A stretch of DNA of 56,688 bases, from NCBI GenBank assembly GCA_029850585.1, contig JARCRQ010000012.1, forward strand, positions 70,130 through 126,817, in the 5' to 3' direction. Position 1 is the stretch's first letter. Each line of letters begins with the position of its first letter. This DNA comes from Sideroxydans sp. GTDB lineage: Bacteria > Pseudomonadota > Gammaproteobacteria > Burkholderiales > Gallionellaceae. The notes below the pieces were generated by a model. That model was not told the origin of the DNA. It was given only the letters and a program-made list of their open reading frames with translations, and made no database searches. This document shows, piece after piece, positions 51,831 to 56,688 of the stretch. The translations under genes and the position numbers were made by a program.

Positions 51831-53075
51831 ATGGTTATGATAAAACGAATGAACACTCATATGTCTCGCGCAGACTGTGCAAGCAAAATTAAGCTCGATG
51901 GTATTCGTATAGCTAGGGTCTCGACTGTACCTTTTTTTGTAGTCACACAACTTAAACAGCAGCTTGCCATGTTGGGCGAGGCTGGTGCGGATGTTTTGGT
52001 TATAACCAGCCCTAGTGACGAGCTTAGTGTACTGGGGAAAATGCGCGGGGTGCGTTGTAAGCCAATTGAAATACCTCGTGCCATCGCACCAGTCCGTGAT
52101 TCGATTGCTCTGTTCCGCTTGTTCCGCTTATTCAAAAAAGAGCACACTCAAATTGCTCATTCCACAACACCTAAAGCGGGTTTACTAACCGCGCTTGCTG
52201 CTTTTTTAGCGGGTGTGCCTATTCGCTTGCATACGTTTACAGGACAGCCTTGGGTGAATATGCACGGAATTAAGGCTTGGTTGACCCGCAGCAGTGATAG
52301 ATTGATTGCGAAACTGAATACTCATTGCTACGCCGATAGTGCCAGCCAGAAAGATTTTTTGATTGCACAAGGCATTATTGATTCAGAAAAGATTACCGTC
52401 ATCGCGCAAGGTTCGTTAGCCGGCGTGGATACGCAACGCTTCCAACGTGAAAAATTTAGCTCAGCGCAGAATGTAGCCTTACGTCACAAATTAGGTATTC
52501 CCGTTGATGCTCCAGTAATCCTATTTCTAGGTCGCATCACAATAGACAAGGGTGTGCGGGAGTTATTGCAAGCATTTACGGAGATCAAGGCACTTGGTAA
52601 TAGTGCGCATCTATTATTAGTCGGCCCATTAGATGTTGCGAGTGGTGTGGCGGGGGCGATTGAGTTGAGTGATATTGAGCGCATTGCTGATACGCATTGG
52701 GTGGATTACACCGATCTGCCTGAGGCATATATAGCCATTGCAGATATGTTGTGTTTGCCTAGTTATCGAGAAGGATTTGGCACGGTGGTTATTGAGGCTG
52801 GTGCAATGGGCGTGCCGACGGTCGGCACGGAAATCTATGGTTTAACAGATGCCATCGTAAAGGGCGAAACAGGTTTGTTGGTCGCACCGAAAAATACCGA
52901 GGCGTTAACAGCGGCATTGCTAACCTTGCTAGATAACCCAGCGCAATGTCAAAACATGGGACAAGCTGCTTTGCATCGCGCGCGTACCATGTTTGATGCA
53001 CAAATCGTTAATCAACAAGTCATTGCTGAATATCAAGCCGTGCTGCAACGCCATGGAATCAACGCAGATGAATAA
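51831..53075 (+). CDS. GT4-family glycosyltransferase
   Basis: 414 residues, GT-B fold. The C-terminal donor domain begins VILFLGRITIDKGVRELLQAF and contains the E-x7-E block PSYREGFGTVVIEAGAMGVP. The N-terminal STTPKAGLLTALAA and RLHTFTGQPWVNM resemble the PglA/WbpY/WcaL type found next to an SDR and a sugar-phosphate transferase in many O-antigen loci. GC content here rises again towards the flank. Several in-frame ATGs (51831, 51837, 51852) leave the start open. Its stop overlaps the next gene by eight bases. Confidence 0.9.
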   Translation: MVMIKRMNTHMSRADCASKIKLDGIRIARVSTVPFFVVTQLKQQLAMLGEAGADVLVITSPSDELSVLGKMRGVRCKPIEIPRAIAPVRDSIALFRLFRLFKKEHTQIAHSTTPKAGLLTALAAFLAGVPIRLHTFTGQPWVNMHGIKAWLTRSSDRLIAKLNTHCYADSASQKDFLIAQGIIDSEKITVIAQGSLAGVDTQRFQREKFSSAQNVALRHKLGIPVDAPVILFLGRITIDKGVRELLQAFTEIKALGNSAHLLLVGPLDVASGVAGAIELSDIERIADTHWVDYTDLPEAYIAIADMLCLPSYREGFGTVVIEAGAMGVPTVGTEIYGLTDAIVKGETGLLVAPKNTEALTAALLTLLDNPAQCQNMGQAALHRARTMFDAQIVNQQVIAEYQAVLQRHGINADE

Positions 53076-54006
53076 TCAAGTGCTAGTAACAGGTGCAAAC
53101 GGGTTTGTCGGACAGGCGTTGTGTGCTGCGTTGCGCGAACGCGGGGAGGTTGTGCGGGCAGCAGTGCGGGTAGCGAGTGGTGCGGAGCAAATTGCCGTCG
53201 GTGAGATTAGTGCGAATACAGATTGGACGAACGCTTTGCATGGTGTCGATGTCGTCATTCATCTTGCCGCTCGCGTGCATGTGATGAACGATACATCATC
53301 TGATCCTTTAGACGAATTCCGCAAAGTTAATCTGCATGGCACAGAAAATTTAGCGCGGCAGGCGGCAGCGGCAGGTATTCAGCGTTTTGTCTATGTGAGC
53401 TCCATTAAAGTCAATGGCGAACAAACGATGGGCGCGGCTTTCTCGGAAAGTGATACGGCGAATCCGCAAGACCCTTATGGCGTTTCTAAGTGGGAGGCGG
53501 AACAAGCCTTGCATCGTGTTGCGCAAGAGACTGGTTTGGAAGTAGTCATCGTACGACCTCCACTGGTTTATGGCGCGGGTGTGAAGGGTAATTTCATCAG
53601 TCTGTTCGCGGCGATTAACAAGGGCTTGCCTTTGCCACTGGCTGCCGCGCACAATGCCCGCAGCTTGGTCTATGTCGGCAATTTAGTTGGTGCGCTTATC
53701 ACCTGCGCCACACACCCAAATGCCGCAGGCAAAACCTATTTAGTGAGTGATGGTGCGGATATTTCTACGGCAACGTTGGTGCGCGAAATTGCCCATGCTT
53801 TGCAACGCCCTAATCGCAGTTTTTATTTTCCGCCCAGCGTGTTGCGCGCGATTGCCAGCTTGTTAGGCAAGTCTGCACAAGTCGATAGATTGTTTGGCTC
53901 GTTGCAAATTGACAGTCAAAAAATACGCACGGAACTAGGTTGGACTCCGCCCTACACCTTGCAACAAGGCTTGCAAACGACAGCGGATTGGTATCGCAAA
54001 AAGTAA
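53068..54006 (+). CDS. SDR-family nucleotide-sugar reductase/epimerase (WbpV-like)
   Basis: 312 residues from ATG 53068 (a second ATG at 53053 is possible; the frame opens further upstream). Rossmann loop VTGANGFVGQALCAALRERG, HLAARVHVMND, catalytic Ser in FVYVSSIKVNGE, Tyr/Lys in DPYGVSKWEAEQ and RPPLVYGAGVKGNF. This subgroup includes WbpV and related UDP-4-keto-6-deoxy-HexNAc reductases, typically placed last before the initiating transferase, which is not present here. It is the last gene of the locus, followed by a terminator. Confidence 0.85.
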   Translation: MNNQVLVTGANGFVGQALCAALRERGEVVRAAVRVASGAEQIAVGEISANTDWTNALHGVDVVIHLAARVHVMNDTSSDPLDEFRKVNLHGTENLARQAAAAGIQRFVYVSSIKVNGEQTMGAAFSESDTANPQDPYGVSKWEAEQALHRVAQETGLEVVIVRPPLVYGAGVKGNFISLFAAINKGLPLPLAAAHNARSLVYVGNLVGALITCATHPNAAGKTYLVSDGADISTATLVREIAHALQRPNRSFYFPPSVLRAIASLLGKSAQVDRLFGSLQIDSQKIRTELGWTPPYTLQQGLQTTADWYRKK

Positions 54007-54008
54007 TC

Positions 54009-54046
54009 CCCCCTCAAATTAGTCATTTAGAACAAGAGGGGTTTTT
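54009..54046 (+). terminator. terminator at the end of the polysaccharide locus
   Basis: CCCCTC (54010-54015) pairs with GAGGGG (54036-54041) and is followed by five T. The loop is 20 bases and the stem short, so it is a moderate terminator. Confidence 0.65.
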
Positions 54047-54122
54047 ACGTGAAGTTATCCCGTTTTACTGACCGTTAAATCATCAGTATTCTCAAGCAAG
54101 CCGAGGGCAATTCGGCGCACAC

Positions 54123-54152
54123 AAAAAAGCCACCGTTAAGCGGTGGCTTTTT
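54123..54152. terminator. bidirectional terminator
   Basis: AAAAAAGCCACCG / CGGTGGCTTTTTT with a four-base loop. It serves the convergent outer-membrane protein gene on the minus strand and backs up the polysaccharide locus terminator on the plus strand. Confidence 0.95.
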
Positions 54153-54177
54153 TATTGGCTAAAACACTCCGATCAGC

Positions 54178-54900
54178 TTAGAAACGGAAACCCAGTTTCG
54201 CGCTGTAAGAAGGCACTGAGCCTGTTTTGTCGTATTCAAATGCTAAGTTGGTCAGACCCATATTGGCATTCAAACCGGCAAAGATTTTGTTTTGGCTAAA
54301 CGATTCGGCTGTGAAGGGCGCAGCGGTGCTGTTCGTCCAAACTTTACCTACGCCCGCATACGGCGTGAACATCAGAAAGCCTTTAGACACAGAAATATCC
54401 AAACCCTTGGTGTTCAAATCCCAGCCATTTACACCCGCCAATTTGCTGAATGAACCCCGCACGCCGACTGCGGGCATGGTCATGCCACCGTCGATAATCG
54501 CGTAACGCACTTCCGCGCCATACAAACGGATGTTAGTGGTGGGTACTGCCGCATAAAAAGCCGCTACGTCAAAGCCCATTGGCAAGCCTTTTGCCACATG
54601 CAATTTAGGCACTGGCAAAGTGGTGGTGCTCGTGCCACTCACGGCTTTGAACGCTTGGCTTTGCAACTGTGAAGCGGTGACTTCTACGCCGATGTCAAAA
54701 CCTGTCACGCCTAATGCGGTTGGCGGGGTCACGCCTTTGTAACTCAGGGCGGCGCCCATGTCTTCGGAGAAGGCGCGGAAAGAGGCTTGCGCTTGAGCGG
54801 CTGTCGCGCCGTTTTGTAATGCAGCCATGTTGATTGTTGCCGCTGATGCGGAGCTGGCAAAACAGGCCAAAACTGCGAGGGTCGATAAATTCTTTTTCAT
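54178..54900 (-). CDS. putative outer-membrane beta-barrel protein
   Basis: 240 residues. Signal peptide MKKNLSTLAVLACFASSASA with cleavage after ASA-A, then a mature part of alternating strands and a C-terminal Phe (KLGFRF), the OMP assembly signal. Sequence such as DIGVEVTASQLQSQAF and NANMGLTNLAFEYD suggests a porin-like or DUF-type surface barrel. Function unknown. AAGG lies near the ATG. It is transcribed toward the polysaccharide locus, with a shared terminator between. Confidence 0.75.
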   Translation of the reverse strand: MKKNLSTLAVLACFASSASAATINMAALQNGATAAQAQASFRAFSEDMGAALSYKGVTPPTALGVTGFDIGVEVTASQLQSQAFKAVSGTSTTTLPVPKLHVAKGLPMGFDVAAFYAAVPTTNIRLYGAEVRYAIIDGGMTMPAVGVRGSFSKLAGVNGWDLNTKGLDISVSKGFLMFTPYAGVGKVWTNSTAAPFTAESFSQNKIFAGLNANMGLTNLAFEYDKTGSVPSYSAKLGFRF

Positions 54901-55011
54901 AATGTTTAACCTTTCAGGTCGTTAATAAAGTGAAGCGGGCGGATGCTATCACAGCCAATCGCCGCGCGGCATTGAGAGCGAGGCTTTCCGATAAGGTTCA
55001 ATCGCTATCCG

Positions 55012-55779
55012 CTAAACGGCAAGCTCGGCAATCACGGGCGTGTGGTCAGAAGGGCGTTCTTTTTTGCGCGGCTCTTTGTCGATGACGCAACTGGTGCAGC
55101 TCGCCACCAGCGGCGTGCTCAGCAGAATATGGTCGATGCGCACGCCGTGATTACGGCGAAACGCCATCATGCGATAGTCCCACCAGCTATAGGCTTTCGG
55201 TGCTTGCTCGAACAATCTAAAGCTATCGTGTAAGCCGATTTCGAGCAGCTTGCGATACAAAATTCGCTCGGCTTCGCTGACCAAAATACTGCCTTGCCAC
55301 AACACCGGGTCATGCACATCGCGGTCTTCAGGCGCGATGTTGTAATCGCCCAACACCACTAAATTCGGATAGCGCAGCAACTCCAAACTCAGCCATTCGC
55401 GCAACGCCGCCAGCCAGCCCAGCTTGTAGTAATACTTGTCTGAATCGACCTCTTGCCCATTTGGCACATACACGCACACCACGCGGATGCCGTTAATCGT
55501 GGCACTGATGACGCGCTTTTGTTCATCGACATAATTCGGAATGCCGAACTGCACATCTTCCAACGGCTGCGTGCTCAAAATCGCCACGCCGTTATAAGTT
55601 TTTTGCCCGATAAAAGCCGTGTGATAACCCGCCGCCAATAGCTCCGCGTGCGGAAAATCTTCGTCTTGCTGCTTGGTTTCTTGCAGACATAACACCTCGA
55701 TAGGATTCTTTTTCAGCCAGTCCAACACATGCGGCAGCCGCACCTTCAACGAGTTAACATTCCAAGTGGCGATTTTCAT
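55012..55779 (-). CDS. xth: exodeoxyribonuclease III
   Basis: 255 residues. MKIATWNVNSLKVRLPHVL, LCLQETKQQD (metal Glu), YVPNGQEVDS, GDYNIAPEDRDVHDP and the C-terminal PSDHTPVIAEL give the complete catalytic set of AP endonuclease/ExoIII. Its sequence differs clearly from the paralogue at 3663-4430 (GDYNIAPED against GDWNIAHQE; different C-terminal halves). The ATG overlaps the oligopeptidase stop by four bases (ATGA), so it is translated from the prlC message. Confidence 0.95.
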   Translation of the reverse strand: MKIATWNVNSLKVRLPHVLDWLKKNPIEVLCLQETKQQDEDFPHAELLAAGYHTAFIGQKTYNGVAILSTQPLEDVQFGIPNYVDEQKRVISATINGIRVVCVYVPNGQEVDSDKYYYKLGWLAALREWLSLELLRYPNLVVLGDYNIAPEDRDVHDPVLWQGSILVSEAERILYRKLLEIGLHDSFRLFEQAPKAYSWWDYRMMAFRRNHGVRIDHILLSTPLVASCTSCVIDKEPRKKERPSDHTPVIAELAV

Positions 55780-56688
55780 AACGCCAACCCATTGTGGCGC
55801 AACAGCGCGTCGATGTTGGGTGCGCGGCCACGGAAGGCAGTGAACGATTGCATCGCGCCGCGACTGCCGCCCATCGCCAAAATTTCGGCACGGAAGCGCG
55901 CCCCCACGTCGGGATTGAGCACGCCGTTTTCCTCGAACAAACTATAGGCATCGGCGGACAACACTTCCGCCCATTTATAGCTGTAATAGCCCGCCGCATA
56001 ACCGCCCGCAAAAATGTGCGAGAAGCTATTAGGAAAGCGATTGAAGGCGGGCGGAATCAGCACCGCAACTTCAGCGCGCACTTCATCGAGCAGTTGCAAA
56101 ATCGACTTTGCGCTGCCCGCCGCAAAATCGCTGTGCATCAACATATCGAATAGCGAAAACTCAATCTGGCGCAAGGTCGTCAAACCGCTCTGAAAATTCT
56201 TCGCGGCGAGCATTTTGTCGAACAGCACGCGCGGCAATTTTTCGCCTGTTTCCACTTGGCGCGTCATGTCTTGCAACACCGCATATTCCCAGCAAAAATT
56301 TTCCATAAACTGACTGGGCAATTCCACCGCATCCCATTCCACACCATTGATACCCGACACCGCGAGGTCTTCGATTTCAGTGAGTAAATGGTGCAGACCG
56401 TGACCGAATTCATGGAACAAAGTAATCACTTCATCGTGCGTAAACACAGCAGGCTTGCCGCCCACGGGGGCGGCAAAATTGCAGTTCAAATAGGCGACTG
56501 GGGTTTGGATTCCAGCAGGCACGCGACGGCGACCAATCACATCATCCATCCACGCGCCGCCGCGCTTGGTGTTGCGTGCATACAGGTCGAGATAAAACTG
56601 ACCGACCAACGCGCCTTGGGCGGTGCATATATCAAAAAAGCGCACGTCGGGATGCCACACTTGAATCGAATTTTGCGGCTCGCTTTGG
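55776..56688 (-). CDS. prlC: oligopeptidase A (M3 family), C-terminal part
   Basis: The gene enters from the right edge and about 303 C-terminal residues are visible. The zinc-binding HEFGHGLHH (HExxH) and the downstream Glu in GVEWDAVELPSQFMENF (shown as WDAVELPSQFMENF) define a thimet-oligopeptidase-type peptidase; FFDICTAQGALVGQFYLDLY and GGYAAGYYSYKWAEVLSADAY (shown in part as AGYYSYKWAEVL) are typical of the family. It degrades short cytoplasmic peptides such as cleaved signal peptides. Overlaps the following xth by four bases. Confidence 0.95.
   Translation of the reverse strand, partial: QSEPQNSIQVWHPDVRFFDICTAQGALVGQFYLDLYARNTKRGGAWMDDVIGRRRVPAGIQTPVAYLNCNFAAPVGGKPAVFTHDEVITLFHEFGHGLHHLLTEIEDLAVSGINGVEWDAVELPSQFMENFCWEYAVLQDMTRQVETGEKLPRVLFDKMLAAKNFQSGLTTLRQIEFSLFDMLMHSDFAAGSAKSILQLLDEVRAEVAVLIPPAFNRFPNSFSHIFAGGYAAGYYSYKWAEVLSADAYSLFEENGVLNPDVGARFRAEILAMGGSRGAMQSFTAFRGRAPNIDALLRHNGLAL

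Overview
The window looks like chromosomal DNA from an autotrophic proteobacterium, most likely a betaproteobacterium of the Nitrosomonadales/Gallionellaceae type. This is inferred from a Form II RuBisCO operon (cbbM-cbbQ-cbbO) with a divergent cbbR, the gene order pcm-tolC, an EPS-associated MarR-type regulator at the head of a polysaccharide locus, and small DUF families (DUF4124, DUF2288) typical of beta/gammaproteobacteria. No rRNA, tRNA, CRISPR array or intact insertion sequence was recognised.

Left part (1-5.7 kb): a small envelope operon (outer-membrane barrel, DUF6326, a truncated membrane protein), the ribosomal operon rpsP-rimM-trmD-rplS, an exonuclease III gene, pyrE and a DUF4124 protein. 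Carbon-fixation part (5.7-15.5 kb): reading leftward from cbbR, the same-strand run is cbbM, cbbQ, cbbO, fbp, purE, purC and beta-carbonic anhydrase; cbbR is divergent and a CbbY-type phosphatase lies beyond it. RuBisCO, its CbbQO activase, FBPase, a sugar-phosphate phosphatase and carbonic anhydrase are thus gathered in about 10 kb. A three-unit REP-like palindrome cluster lies between cbbQ and cbbO, and a terminator plus second hairpin lies between cbbM and cbbQ.

Middle part (15.5-35 kb): ffh, a YpjD/CcsA-like membrane protein, a 2OG-Fe dioxygenase, housekeeping and hypothetical genes, and a lipoprotein subtilase that lacks its own prodomain but is followed by a separate gene resembling a subtilase prodomain. 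Then come an RMD1 protein, a cyclase-FHA protein, YchJ, YaeQ, a MazEF-like module, a lipoprotein gene frameshifted at a G7 run, an XRE regulator, phosphoglucomutase, RidA, a Phd/VapC module, pcm and tolC. A 198-bp element with 19-bp imperfect terminal inverted repeats abuts the ffh stop codon.

Right part (35-54 kb): a polysaccharide (probably O-antigen or EPS) locus transcribed rightward. manC, manB, gmd, a colC-like reductase and a ColD-type dehydratase make up a predicted GDP-L-colitose pathway. They are followed or interrupted by an acyltransferase, Wzx, a Wzy candidate, six glycosyltransferases (three GT2, two GT4, one GT11) and three SDR epimerase/reductases. From about 40 kb to 52 kb the DNA is visibly AT-richer than its flanks, which suggests horizontal exchange of the serotype-specific block. 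No initiating glycosyl-phosphate transferase and no Wzz is present. The window ends with an outer-membrane protein, a second exonuclease III and the C-terminal part of an M3 oligopeptidase.
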